DNA of 64,000 nt from Blastochloris viridis (GCF_001402875.1 NZ_CP012946.1:2148001-2212000), one strand, 5' to 3'. Counted from the stretch's first letter, positions 9,247-18,496 are shown. The notes: generated from the sequence alone by a model not told the origin. Made by a program: numbers and translations.

Positions 9247-10344
9247 TCACCGCTCGGCAACGGAGATCATTTTCCGGACAAAAGTCGGTATCGAAAGATC
9301 GGCAAGATATTCTGACATTCCGGACTTCAATCTCGCATACAGCTCCGGGTCGGACATCATCCGTTCCATGGCGTCGGCGATATCGGAGGCGTTGATGTTC
9401 TTGACCACAAGGCCGGTCTCTTCGTGGCGGACCTGTTCCATCAACCCGCCAACGGCTGTCGCAATCACGGGCAGCCCGCAATTGAACGCCGCGACGGCGA
9501 CACCCGACTGGCTGGCCTCAAGGTGACTGAGAACGGCGGCGTCATACCGGGCGAGTATCGAGGGGATCTCGTCGTCGCCAACCCAGCGATTGTCGATCTC
9601 CGCACCTAGCGCCACCAGTCGCTCCCGGTACGGTTCGAGGTTGCCCTCACCAACCACACCGATGCGGAACTTCGCTCCGCGTTGGCGCAGCAGCTCCGCC
9701 GCGGCGACGAACAGGTCGAGGCCCTTGTAGCGGGCAATCCGGCCGAAAAAGAGAAAGCCGAACCCAGCCACAGCCGGCGCTGCCATCGCCTTCGGCTGGT
9801 AATTGAATGTCGGGTGCGCGAGCGTGGTGATTGCATCCGGAGGCGCGATGCCGCGCGCAACCAGCCGCCGTGCGACGTGCTTGCTCAGTGTCACGACGTG
9901 GGACGCGCGCCTCGCGTCGCGCAGCAGCCAGTCGGTCACCACCGCCTTAGCGTCACCGGGGTGAGAGTCGGCATCATGGACGACGACGGTATAGGTTGCC
10001 CCGGCGGCCCGAACCATTCCGGCGAGAAATGGCGTCCACATGTGCGACATCAGCACGACGACAGATTTGATGTGGTCGCGCTCGATCACCTCGCGGATCT
10101 GCCGGCGCGCCGCAAGCAAGCGGTCGAGCCGAAACGTTCCCGCCGCGGACTCAAACGTCCTGACCGGCACCAGCTTCACACCGGACCGCTCGAAGTCGCG
10201 ATAGATCTCATTGCTGGTGGAGACGCTGACACGCGAGACGACATCGTGCATCGCCTCGGCCGCCTTTGCTGCCTCAAGGGTGAGGCGAGACAAGGCTCCC
10301 TTGCGGCCCCAATACAGAAACAGAACCCGGTGCGTCGCTGACAT
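9247..10344 (-). CDS. GT4-family glycosyltransferase
   Basis: This 365-residue GT-B glycosyltransferase has a C-terminal domain starting near FGFLFFGRIARYKGLDLF and the donor-binding region ASQSGVAVAAFNCGLPVIAT followed by GGLMEQV and GLVV, as in retaining GT4 (RfaB/WbaZ-like) enzymes. It would add a sugar from an NDP donor to a surface-glycan precursor at the cytoplasmic face. It is the last gene of the minus-strand island. ATG 10344 is preferred over the GTG one codon earlier; GAGGGG lies just upstream. Confidence 0.85.
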   Translation of the reverse strand: MSATHRVLFLYWGRKGALSRLTLEAAKAAEAMHDVVSRVSVSTSNEIYRDFERSGVKLVPVRTFESAAGTFRLDRLLAARRQIREVIERDHIKSVVVLMSHMWTPFLAGMVRAAGATYTVVVHDADSHPGDAKAVVTDWLLRDARRASHVVTLSKHVARRLVARGIAPPDAITTLAHPTFNYQPKAMAAPAVAGFGFLFFGRIARYKGLDLFVAAAELLRQRGAKFRIGVVGEGNLEPYRERLVALGAEIDNRWVGDDEIPSILARYDAAVLSHLEASQSGVAVAAFNCGLPVIATAVGGLMEQVRHEETGLVVKNINASDIADAMERMMSDPELYARLKSGMSEYLADLSIPTFVRKMISVAER

Positions 10345-10541
10345 CACCCCTCGCCGGATCGCAAGCGCTGCCCACCCGTCAGCCGAACCATCGTGACATC
10401 CTCGCAGCTGCGCAGCCCGCGATCAGCGGCTGTCCATTGGACTCGTGCATGTTCCGCAGACGCGCAAGCCGGTTATTGGCAAGAAAAACAGCAGACCAAA
10501 AACATCGGATTTTCAGTCTGCTCAATCGAATCGAAGAAACT

Positions 10542-12005
10542 CTAAAGCGGCAACCGAACATTCAGATAGACATCCTGCAACTCGCTGTAAACGTCGAGCG
10601 CTTCGGTCCCTGGTTCCCGTGTGCCGTTGCCTGATGCCTTCACGCCACCGAACGGCATGTGCGGCTCCGACCCGTGCGTGCCACCATTGAGAGTGGCGAC
10701 ACCGCTGCGCACCCGGCTTGCGAAGGTCAGCGCCCGGTCGACGTCGCGGGTGTGGATCGCCGCCGTGAGGCCGTAGGGCGTGTTGTTGGCCAGCGCGACC
10801 GCTGCCTCGAAATCGGCGACGCGATAGAGCGTGGTGATCGGCCCAAACAGCTCGGTGCGTGACATCTCCGCGTCCGGCGCCACTCCGGCAACCACGGTCG
10901 GCTGCAGATAGAAGCCGGCCGCCAGGTCCGGAGACGCCGCCCGACGGCCGCCGCACACGATCTCCGCGCCCTCGGCCTTGGCGCGTTCGATCGCCGCCAG
11001 CATGTTGGCAAGCTGACGGGCGTTGATCACCGGGCCGAGGTCGCAATCGGGCTCGACGCCGAGCTTGAGGCCGTCGACGGCGGCGACCAGCTTGGCCACG
11101 AAGGCGTCATAGACGCTGTCGAACACGATGATACGGCTGGCCGCAGCGCAGCGCTGGCCGGCGTTCGAGAACGCCGCCAGCGTCGCCCAACGCACGGCGT
11201 TGTCGAGGTCGGCGTCGTCGCACACCACCAACGGGTTCTTTCCGCCGAGTTCCAGCGACACCTTCTTGAGCTGCCGGCCGGCAACCTCGGCGATCATCCG
11301 TCCGACCCGCGTCGAGCCGGTGAAGCTCAGCACGTCGACGTCAGGGTGTTCCACCAGCGCCTGCCCGGCCTCCGCGCCGAGGCCATGCACGACATTGAGC
11401 ACACCGGTGGGCAGCCCAGCCTCCTCGCACAGGCGCGCCAGGAACCACGACGAGACCGGGGTGTCCTCGGCGGTTTTCAGCACCACGCCATTGCCGCAGA
11501 TCAACGCTGGGAACACCTTCCAGGCGAAGTTCGGGGCCGGCGTGTTGGCGGCGATGATCAGGCCGGCCACCCCGCACGGGCGGCGCACCGTCATCGCCCA
11601 GCGCAGCGCCATGCCGCTGGTGGTGGTGCGGCCGAACAGCCGCTGCCCCTCGCCGGCAAAGAACCGCGCGCACTGGATGGCGGCGGCGGCCTCGCCCTGC
11701 GCATCCGGCAGGCGTTTGCCCGCCTCCAGCGCGACGATGCGGGCGAGGTCGTCTTTCCTCGCCTCGATCAGGTTGGCGATGCGGTGCAGCACCTCGCCGC
11801 GCTGCACGCCGGGCGTGGCCGCCCAGCCCGGCTGCGCCATCCGCGCCGCCGCCACCGCGGTGTCGATCTCGCCGGCGCCAGAGCGCGGAACGGCGGCAAG
11901 AATGCTGGCGTCATGCGGATTGACGACATCGATCACCGCCGTTGTGCCGCGCGGCGGCTCGACGCCGCCGATGCGGTTGGGCACGAAGTCGGGAAACAGG
12001 GTCAT
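10542..12005 (-). CDS. NAD(P)-dependent aldehyde dehydrogenase family protein
   Basis: The 487-residue protein is a complete ALDH-superfamily member: FTGSTRVGR, the glutamate motif LELGGKNPLVV, the nucleophilic cysteine in NAGQRCAAASR and the C-terminal PFGGVKASGNG. The superfamily oxidises aldehydes to acids. Its place in the polysaccharide island, after the NeuB-type gene and an SDR, suggests a sugar-derived aldehyde, but similar genes serve semialdehyde catabolism, so the role is inferred. A 135-bp gap containing a dispersed repeat separates it from the SDR gene. Confidence 0.85.
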   Translation of the reverse strand: MTLFPDFVPNRIGGVEPPRGTTAVIDVVNPHDASILAAVPRSGAGEIDTAVAAARMAQPGWAATPGVQRGEVLHRIANLIEARKDDLARIVALEAGKRLPDAQGEAAAAIQCARFFAGEGQRLFGRTTTSGMALRWAMTVRRPCGVAGLIIAANTPAPNFAWKVFPALICGNGVVLKTAEDTPVSSWFLARLCEEAGLPTGVLNVVHGLGAEAGQALVEHPDVDVLSFTGSTRVGRMIAEVAGRQLKKVSLELGGKNPLVVCDDADLDNAVRWATLAAFSNAGQRCAAASRIIVFDSVYDAFVAKLVAAVDGLKLGVEPDCDLGPVINARQLANMLAAIERAKAEGAEIVCGGRRAASPDLAAGFYLQPTVVAGVAPDAEMSRTELFGPITTLYRVADFEAAVALANNTPYGLTAAIHTRDVDRALTFASRVRSGVATLNGGTHGSEPHMPFGGVKASGNGTREPGTEALDVYSELQDVYLNVRLPL

Positions 12006-12024
12006 CGGTTGCGTCCTGCGTCAT

Positions 12025-12102
12025 ACGGTTTCCGGAGGATCACGCCGTGATCCCGCACGCGATCTCGCCGAAGATCCCGGCTTGGATCAGAATTTCGGCG
12101 AG
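12025..12102. repeat. Dispersed intergenic repeat, copy 1
   Basis: This segment between the ALDH and SDR genes matches 45618-45697 over about 75 bp with mismatches and small indels. Shared blocks are GGTTTCCGGA, GATCA, CGTGATCCCG, GCCGAA and TTTCGGCGA. Each copy has internal dyad symmetry around GATCACGCCGTGATC or its equivalent. It resembles the mobile palindromic repeats scattered through Rhizobiales genomes. Confidence 0.6.
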
Positions 12103-12140
12103 GGGACGCCGAACGTCCGGCCGGCCCACCGCAATCGGTC

Positions 12141-12956
12141 TCACATGGCGGTGAAGCCGCCATCGACCACGAGATTGGCGCCGGTCATGTAGCGAGCGGC
12201 ATCGGACAGCAGAAAGATGATCGGTCCGGTGTAGTCCTCCGCCTCGGCCATACGGCCGAGCGGCACCTTGGGCAAATAGCGCTCCAGGAAGCGCGGATCC
12301 TGCCGGTTGAATACGCCGGCGAAGGTGAGCGTGTTCACCCGCACGTTGTTCGGCCCCCAATAGACCGAGAGATAGCGCGTCAGATTGTAGAGCGCGGATT
12401 TGGAGACCGAATAGGCCACCGGCTTGAAGAACACCTCGCCCTGGTCGCGCCGGTACTGGTAGAGCGCCTGATCCGGCGCCACCACCCCGTAGATCGAGCC
12501 GATATTGACGATGGAGCCGCGGCCGAGCGCCGCCATGCGGCCGCCGAAAACCTGGCAGCACAGCACCACGCCCTTGACGTTGACGTCCATGATGCGATCG
12601 AACGAGGCCTCCGGATAGGTCTCGAACGGGCCGTTCTCGGTGGCCGGCGCATTGGGCGGCGAGTCGATCGCCGCATTGTTGATCAGGCCGAACGGCGCCT
12701 CCCAGCGCCGCTCGATCTCGGCCAGCGCAGTCTCCAGCGCCGATCGCAAAGTGACGTCGCAGGCGATCCCCAAGAGATTGGCCTGCAGCGCATCGGGCAC
12801 CGCGCCGCCGAGCGACAGATCATCCGGGGCGGTCTGGTCAAGCAGCGCGACGCGGGCGCCGCCAGCAAGCAGAGCCGCGGCAAACCGGCGCCCGAGTTGC
12901 CCCAGCCCGCCGGTGACCACGATCACCCGACCTTGAACGTCAAACGGCGACTGCAT
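12141..12956 (-). CDS. SDR family oxidoreductase of the polysaccharide island (PtmA-like)
   Basis: The protein has the extended glycine loop TGGLGQLGRRFA, LINNAAIDSP and the active-site pair in AYSVSKSAL, so it is an NAD(P)-dependent SDR. Such SDRs (PtmA-like) sit beside NeuB-type synthases in flagellar and surface-glycan clusters, where they act on a sugar precursor. The exact reaction is not established. ATG 12956 overlaps the neuB-type stop by 17 bp and has GAGGG just upstream; an ATG at 12977 is an alternative. Confidence 0.82.
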   Translation of the reverse strand: MQSPFDVQGRVIVVTGGLGQLGRRFAAALLAGGARVALLDQTAPDDLSLGGAVPDALQANLLGIACDVTLRSALETALAEIERRWEAPFGLINNAAIDSPPNAPATENGPFETYPEASFDRIMDVNVKGVVLCCQVFGGRMAALGRGSIVNIGSIYGVVAPDQALYQYRRDQGEVFFKPVAYSVSKSALYNLTRYLSVYWGPNNVRVNTLTFAGVFNRQDPRFLERYLPKVPLGRMAEAEDYTGPIIFLLSDAARYMTGANLVVDGGFTAM

Positions 12957-14034
12957 CACCCTCACCGATCCCGACATCGGCCAGCGTGACGAGTTCTTCG
13001 GCCGACACGCTACGCGTCAGCAGGCGGCCGACGAGTTGCTCGGCCTCGAACGGTCGCAACGTCGCCGCCGTGATCTTGGCGCTCACCGGAATGCGGAAGG
13101 CGAGATCGTCGGCACTCAGCACCGTTCCGGCCGGAAGCTCGCGCGCCGCCACCACCCGCTTGACCATCTTGTTGAGGGGCGAGGTCTCGGACGGATATGG
13201 CGTCTTGATGCCATTGCCGAGCGCGATGCGGGCGCGTTCGAGGTCGCGCACCACCCGCTTGAGGCCGGCCGGCTCCAGCGAGAACGCCTGGTCGGTCCCC
13301 TTCCAGGCGCGGTTGAGGGTGAAGTGCTTTTCGAACACCCGCGCGCCCAGCATGTAGCCGACCAGCGGCATGGCGATGCCGGAATCGTGCGAGGAAAAGC
13401 CGATGACGATGTCCGGAAAGGCGTTCCGGAAGGTCTCGATCACCCGCAGATTGAGCTCCTCGTGCGGCGGCGGATAGCCCGAGGTGCACTGCATGATGCA
13501 AAGGTTCGAGTTGATCGGCATGATCGCATCATAGGCGCGCCGAACATCCTCCATCGTCGCGCCGCCGGTCGAAACGATGATCGGCTTGCCGAATGCGGCG
13601 ACCTTCTTGAGAAGCGCGATATTGGCCAAGTCGCCCGAGGCGATCTTGTAGCCCGGCATATCGAGTTCCGCGAGAAAGTCGGCCGCAGCATCGTCGAACG
13701 CGGTCGAAAAGAACAGGATTCCGATTTTGTCGCAGTATTCCTTCAATTCACGATACTGCGCGGCATCGAATTCCAGAAACTCGCGATGGGTGCCGTAGGT
13801 CGGTCCATAAGCGTTCTCACTGTCATAGTGAGAATCGTACATTTCCCGAGTGAACAGCGTTCGGTTATCCCGCTTCTGGATCTTGACCGCATCTGCCCCT
13901 GCTTCGGCAGCAGCGTGGAAGATGGCCTTGCAACGCTCGAGGTTGCCCTGATGGTTGTGCCCCACTTCGGCAATGACGAAGGGAGAACTATCATCCGTGA
14001 TCTTCTTGTCGCCAAACACGAAAACCCGTTCCAA
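12940..14034 (-). CDS. NeuB-family 3-deoxy-ulosonic acid (sialic acid-like) synthase with SAF domain
   Basis: Residues 1-~280 form the PEP-condensing TIM barrel (FVIAEVGHNHQGNL, AVKIQKRDN, GILFFSTAFD, GYKIASGD, IIVSTGGAT, VIGFSSHDSG, EKHFTLNRAWKGTDQAFS); residues ~300-364 are the antifreeze-like SAF domain (RELPAGTVLSADDLAFRIP). NeuB enzymes join PEP to an aldose to give a 2-keto-3-deoxy acid. It also has a segment SENAYGPTYGTHREFLEF not seen in the best-known sialic-acid synthases. I chose TTG 14034: it follows GGGAGGAAAG by 3 nt and gives the usual family length, whereas the upstream ATG adds 33 residues without homology. Confidence 0.88.
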   Translation of the reverse strand: MERVFVFGDKKITDDSSPFVIAEVGHNHQGNLERCKAIFHAAAEAGADAVKIQKRDNRTLFTREMYDSHYDSENAYGPTYGTHREFLEFDAAQYRELKEYCDKIGILFFSTAFDDAAADFLAELDMPGYKIASGDLANIALLKKVAAFGKPIIVSTGGATMEDVRRAYDAIMPINSNLCIMQCTSGYPPPHEELNLRVIETFRNAFPDIVIGFSSHDSGIAMPLVGYMLGARVFEKHFTLNRAWKGTDQAFSLEPAGLKRVVRDLERARIALGNGIKTPYPSETSPLNKMVKRVVAARELPAGTVLSADDLAFRIPVSAKITAATLRPFEAEQLVGRLLTRSVSAEELVTLADVGIGEGDAVAV

Positions 14035-14093
14035 CGGCTTTCCTCCCTGCCACTGGCAGACACTTTTGCTGATAGGAGCCTCGCCGGGCCTGA

Positions 14094-15779
14094 TCAAGCC
14101 TCGAACGGGGAACCTTCGAGAATCCCGCTGCAAATCGTGTCGAGCCCAGGATCGCCTCCCGGACGCAGCACGCTCAGGTCGCGCGCGGAAATGGTGAAGC
14201 GCCGCGGCCCGTGCTCCGGCATTACGAATACCAGCGGGATCATGCGGCGGAAGAAGAAATGGTGAGCGTAGCGCAGCGCCCGTTCGCGCCGGTCCGGATC
14301 GTCAACCCGCTCGAACGGCAGCCGGTTGAGAATCGCCTGATAGTGCTCCGGTGACGTAACGTCTTCGGTGATGCCCTTGTTGCGCACCCACGCTTCCCCG
14401 GCCGCGACCACCGGAATGCCCATGGCGGTGAGTTCCACCCCCATCTTGGTGGCATAGATCAGCACCGCGTTGGCAAGATCGGCGAGCTGGTAGGACGACA
14501 GCGGGCTCTCGGGCGGCACGATCGCGACATTGGCCGGCAGGTCCGGAACGCGGCGGGCGATCTCATCGGCGGCGCGCTGGCGCGAGGCCGGGCTGCCCGA
14601 CACTTCGGCCGGGTGGACGCGGATGACGAGCTGCAAATCGGGCCGCCCGGCAAAGAACGCGATGGTGGCGACCAGCCAGTCGATCTGGCTGGCGAAGGCG
14701 TTGGTGGGGTAGTGGAGCTGAGCGTCCCAGAACACGTTGGTGAACGCCACCACCAGCGGCTTGTCCGGCTCAAGGCCGAACTCGGCCAGCCGCGCCCGTG
14801 TGGCGTAATCGGGATCCTTGTGGAAGCGGATCCAGTCCTCCCGCCCTTCCCGCCGGCTCACCAGATAATCGATGATCCGTGAGCGCTGCGCCTCGCTCAG
14901 CGGTGTCTGGGCCCAGCGCCCGGTCGGCTCGCTCATCAGGGTGTGGTGGTAGGTGTCGTCGTGGCTGAAGATGAAGCAATGCCGGCGATAGGCCGGGTTC
15001 CAGGTCACCACCCGGATGCCATGCGCCCGCGCCACCGCGGCGACCACACCCTGCGGCGAATAGATGCCGTGATGGGCGACCACCACGTCCGGCTTCAGCC
15101 GCTCAAACAGACGCCGATAGGCCGCCGCCGTCACCACCGCCGCCGCCAGGAATCGGCGCGCCACGGTCAGGCCGTGCGGCTCATCGTCGAGGGTGCCACG
15201 GGCGAAATAACGCAGCGTGCCGGCATAGGCGTGCTCGCCCAGCGGCAGGCCATCCCAGCTCCAGTTCCGGAGCGCGTCGATGTCGAGCCCGGCGGCGATC
15301 TGTTCGGCCTTCCGGCGATCCTCCGGCGTGATGAAGTCCCCCAGCCGCTCGGCGGCAAGGCCGAACTGACGTTGGCGGGTGGCGGCGGGGTCGTGGCAAT
15401 AGCCGCACAACAGCCGGGACGGCCCCCTGGCGGCCAATCGCGCCGGATCGGGCTGCAAATTCAGCTCGCACATCATGCAGGCCGGCAGCGCCCGGTCGCA
15501 CAGCACGGTGTGAACGGAGGCGCCACGCAGGGTCAGCGCCACCGCCAGCAGCCGGTCGATCGCCGACAGGCCGAACTGTCCGCCATTGTTGGTGGCGATC
15601 ACGACCCGAGGTCCGGTTCGGGCCCGATCGCGCGCCGCCTGCCATCCGGGCGCGTCGGTGGCGAGGATCGGCCGCAGATCCTGATGCAGCCCGGTGCGCG
15701 CCAGCAGGTTGAGGCGCGACAATCGCGCGCCGAGCGCTTTCGGAGAGGACCGCAGGAAGGCGCGCAGGTCGAGGCTCAT
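14094..15779 (-). CDS. Glycosyltransferase-like surface-polysaccharide protein with paired CxxC motifs
   Basis: This 561-residue protein has no signal peptide. The C-terminal half has the GT-B-like signature of capsule (KpsS/CDP-glycerol transferase-type) proteins: LVIRVHPAEV, then ADLANAVLIYATKMGVELTAMGIPVVAAG. The N-terminal half contains C101-x2-C104 and C125-x2-C128, a possible metal or Fe-S site not usual in glycosyltransferases. Its ATG overlaps the transketolase stop as ATGA, so it is coupled to that gene. The sugar and acceptor are unknown. Confidence 0.68.
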   Translation of the reverse strand: MSLDLRAFLRSSPKALGARLSRLNLLARTGLHQDLRPILATDAPGWQAARDRARTGPRVVIATNNGGQFGLSAIDRLLAVALTLRGASVHTVLCDRALPACMMCELNLQPDPARLAARGPSRLLCGYCHDPAATRQRQFGLAAERLGDFITPEDRRKAEQIAAGLDIDALRNWSWDGLPLGEHAYAGTLRYFARGTLDDEPHGLTVARRFLAAAVVTAAAYRRLFERLKPDVVVAHHGIYSPQGVVAAVARAHGIRVVTWNPAYRRHCFIFSHDDTYHHTLMSEPTGRWAQTPLSEAQRSRIIDYLVSRREGREDWIRFHKDPDYATRARLAEFGLEPDKPLVVAFTNVFWDAQLHYPTNAFASQIDWLVATIAFFAGRPDLQLVIRVHPAEVSGSPASRQRAADEIARRVPDLPANVAIVPPESPLSSYQLADLANAVLIYATKMGVELTAMGIPVVAAGEAWVRNKGITEDVTSPEHYQAILNRLPFERVDDPDRRERALRYAHHFFFRRMIPLVFVMPEHGPRRFTISARDLSVLRPGGDPGLDTICSGILEGSPFEA

Positions 15780-17707
15780 CGGCGCGCCGGAGCCTCGCCG
15801 AGGAAGTGGGCGATCCGATCGGCAAGCCCGGCAGCATCGAGCCCGATTTCGCCCAGCACTTCGTCGTTGCGACCGCAGGGCGGCACGTCCTCAAGACCGA
15901 TCTGCAGGCAGCGCGGCATCCGCTCCACATTGGCGGCGGCGAGCGCGGCAAGGACATATTGGCCCTGGCCGCCCGGCCGGAAGTGATTGTCGAGCGTGAT
16001 CAGCGCCGGCACGTCGGCGACCAGCCCGGCGAGCCATCCAGCGTCGACCCGGTTCAGCCACGGCAGGTTGACGACGCCGATCGAGCGGCCATCGTTCTCC
16101 AGTCGCTCGGCCGCGGCCAGCGCCTGCGCCACCGCCACCAGGCCGGCGGCGACGATGATCGCGTCACGGCCGCCGCGCAGCGTGACGCCAGCTCCGAGCC
16201 CAGGCCGGTAGCCGGCCGGCAGCCTGGCCGCGGTGACGAACGGAATCGACGCCAGCCGCAGGAAGCTCGGGCCGTCATAGGCGAGGCACCAGTCGAACAG
16301 CGGTCCCACCTCTTCCGGACAGCACGGCTCGACCATCACCAGATTGGGAATGCCACCGATGGCGGAGATTTCACGCACGCTCTGGTGGGAATGGCCGGGA
16401 CCGGCTGGCAGCACCCCGGACAGACCGCCGACATAAACGATGCGGGTGCGCTCGGTTGCGTTGTTGAAGATCTGCTCGTTGGGCCGGGTCGACAAGAAGC
16501 ACGAGAACGAATGCACCACCGGCAACGCGCCCGCCAGGGCCATGCCGCCGGCCCGGCTGACCATGTCCTGCTCGGCGATGCCGCATTCGACGAAGCGACC
16601 CGGGTGACTTTCCCGGAACGGCAGAAGGCCCATGTCGAGACTAAGGTCGGCGTCGAGCACGATCAGTTCGGGGTGGCGGCCGGCGGCGGCCAGCAGCGCC
16701 TCGGTATAGGCCGGAAACAGCCGCACGCTCTCGGCCGGCACCGGCGTCACCACCGGTTTTTCGGTGCGCCGGACCTCGATCGCGCCAGACCCGACCTCCG
16801 CGGTGAGCTTGATCAGCCGCGCCTCGATCTCCTCGATCGCCTGCCGATATTCGTCGGCCTTCGGCGCCCCGGAATGGTAGCGGAACATCTCGACGTCGGA
16901 GTCGATCGAGGTGCCCTCCATGAACGACACACCCTTGCCCTTCACGGTGTCGGCGATGAAAACCTTGGGCTTATCGGTGACATCGCAGAGTTCGGCGAAG
17001 GTCTTTGCCAGAACCTGCGGATCATGGCCGTCGGCGCGCACCACGTGCCAGCCGAACGCCGCGAACTTGGCCGCGAGATCGCCGAGGCTGGAGGTCCGCT
17101 CCACCGAAAAGTCCGACTGGAACTTGTTGTGGTCGACCACCACCGTGAGGTTTGCCGCAATGTCCTTGGGAACCGAGAGTAGCGACTCCCAGATCTGGCC
17201 TTCCTGCAACTCGCCGTCGCCAGTCATCACGAAGATGCGGCGCCGGCGGCCAAGCAGGTGGTCGGCCATCAGCATGCCCTTGGCCTTGGAGATGCCCATG
17301 CCAAGCGAGCCGGTGTTGGTGACCATACCGGCGATGGACACGTCAGGATGGCCGGGCAGCCCGCCCAGCCGCCGCAGCACGTGGAGCTTATCCTCGGCCA
17401 TGCGGCCAAGCCCGATCAGCACGGCATAAAGCCCCGGCGCGTCGTGGCCTTTGGAGGAAAAGAACAGATCGCCCTCGGCCATCTCAGCGAGATAGAGCTG
17501 GCTGAGGATGTCGAGCGAGGAGAACGAGGAGCCGATGTGGCCGGAGCCTGCCCGCGCGATCATATAAAGCGCATTGAGCCGCGCCATGTCGGCAAACAGT
17601 GAAACAATGGTCGCCTTCGCGCTGTTGAGGCGACGAACCCGGCCAAACTCGGATTGCGGAATATAATACAGCTCAGAGTCGACAACCGACCCGATAAGAT
17701 CACCCAC
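15776..17707 (-). CDS. Transketolase (single-chain) in the ulosonic acid island
   Basis: All three transketolase regions are present in one 643-residue chain. The thiamine diphosphate motif is GDGELQEGQIWE...DHNKFQ; the Pyr domain has VECGIAEQDMVSRAGGMAL; a C-terminal domain follows. GSGHIGSSFSSLDIL and FFSSKGHDAPGLYAVL lie at the N-terminus. It should move two-carbon ketol units between sugar phosphates. Placement between CMP-transferase and glycan genes, with ATGA coupling downstream, argues for a dedicated biosynthetic role rather than central metabolism. The GTG start at 17707 has GAGGAG 7 nt upstream. Confidence 0.87.
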   Translation of the reverse strand: MGDLIGSVVDSELYYIPQSEFGRVRRLNSAKATIVSLFADMARLNALYMIARAGSGHIGSSFSSLDILSQLYLAEMAEGDLFFSSKGHDAPGLYAVLIGLGRMAEDKLHVLRRLGGLPGHPDVSIAGMVTNTGSLGMGISKAKGMLMADHLLGRRRRIFVMTGDGELQEGQIWESLLSVPKDIAANLTVVVDHNKFQSDFSVERTSSLGDLAAKFAAFGWHVVRADGHDPQVLAKTFAELCDVTDKPKVFIADTVKGKGVSFMEGTSIDSDVEMFRYHSGAPKADEYRQAIEEIEARLIKLTAEVGSGAIEVRRTEKPVVTPVPAESVRLFPAYTEALLAAAGRHPELIVLDADLSLDMGLLPFRESHPGRFVECGIAEQDMVSRAGGMALAGALPVVHSFSCFLSTRPNEQIFNNATERTRIVYVGGLSGVLPAGPGHSHQSVREISAIGGIPNLVMVEPCCPEEVGPLFDWCLAYDGPSFLRLASIPFVTAARLPAGYRPGLGAGVTLRGGRDAIIVAAGLVAVAQALAAAERLENDGRSIGVVNLPWLNRVDAGWLAGLVADVPALITLDNHFRPGGQGQYVLAALAAANVERMPRCLQIGLEDVPPCGRNDEVLGEIGLDAAGLADRIAHFLGEAPARR

Positions 17708-17734
17708 TGTATAGCTCCTCAGGAAATGGATTTT

Positions 17735-18496
17735 TCACGCGTCAACGGACAATCGGTCAATCGGGTACGGGTCGCGATCAACCTCCGGCAACAGAGCCTC
17801 GCCGGTTTTGATCAGGAGCTCGGCATACCATAGGTCTTTCGACCGATTTATGTCCAAGCCCTCGTCAGCCTCGGTAAAAAACGGCAGCATCACGGTGCCG
17901 GAAATGGTGGAGGCCCGTACCACGCGGGTCCAAGCGATTTCCAGGCTGGCGTTCTGGACATAGACCGCGGGCAACGCCGCCATCTGCTGGCTGTGCCAGG
18001 GCGCATCGTCCGGCGACAGCGGCAGCAGCGGCAGCAGGCGGTCGCCGCGCACAACCCACATCTTGCCGGGGTGCTGCTCGACCCACTCGACCGCGCGCAG
18101 CGAGTCGATGCCCTCCGCGCCCAGGAACCGGTCCCAGGCGCGCCGGATGGTCTGCGGTTTGCGGAACGGCGAGGTCGGCCGCAGGATTGAGAAGGCATCA
18201 AAGCTCCGTCCCGCCTGCTCAAGCCGCTCGATGGTCAGCCTGACCCATTCGATATCGGGCGAGCGGTCGCCGGCGATTTCAGCCGGACGGAGAAACGGCA
18301 CTTCCGCCCCGTAATGGCGGGCGATGTCGGCGTAAAGCTCGGAGTCGGTCGAGACGATGACGCTGTCGAACACCCCCGACGCGCGCGCGGCGCAGATCGT
18401 ATAAGCCAGAACGGGATGACCGTTCAGCACGCGGATGTTCTTGTGGGGCACCCGCTTGGAGCCTGACCGCGCAGGCACAAGAGCAACAACGTTCAC
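17735..18496 (-). CDS. CMP-sugar synthetase (acylneuraminate cytidylyltransferase family)
   Basis: The N-terminus VALVPARSGSKRVPHKNIRVLNG is the CTP-binding loop of NeuA/KdsB-type cytidylyltransferases; VIVSTDSELYADIARHYGAEVPFLRP and SILRPTSPFRKPQTI follow as in NeuA-like proteins. The product would be the CMP-activated form of the ulosonic acid made by the NeuB-type enzyme in the same island. Missing the C-terminal SGNH domain of animal and some bacterial NeuA, it is a minimal form. The GTG start has AGAGGTG upstream. Confidence 0.85.
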   Translation of the reverse strand: MNVVALVPARSGSKRVPHKNIRVLNGHPVLAYTICAARASGVFDSVIVSTDSELYADIARHYGAEVPFLRPAEIAGDRSPDIEWVRLTIERLEQAGRSFDAFSILRPTSPFRKPQTIRRAWDRFLGAEGIDSLRAVEWVEQHPGKMWVVRGDRLLPLLPLSPDDAPWHSQQMAALPAVYVQNASLEIAWTRVVRASTISGTVMLPFFTEADEGLDINRSKDLWYAELLIKTGEALLPEVDRDPYPIDRLSVDA

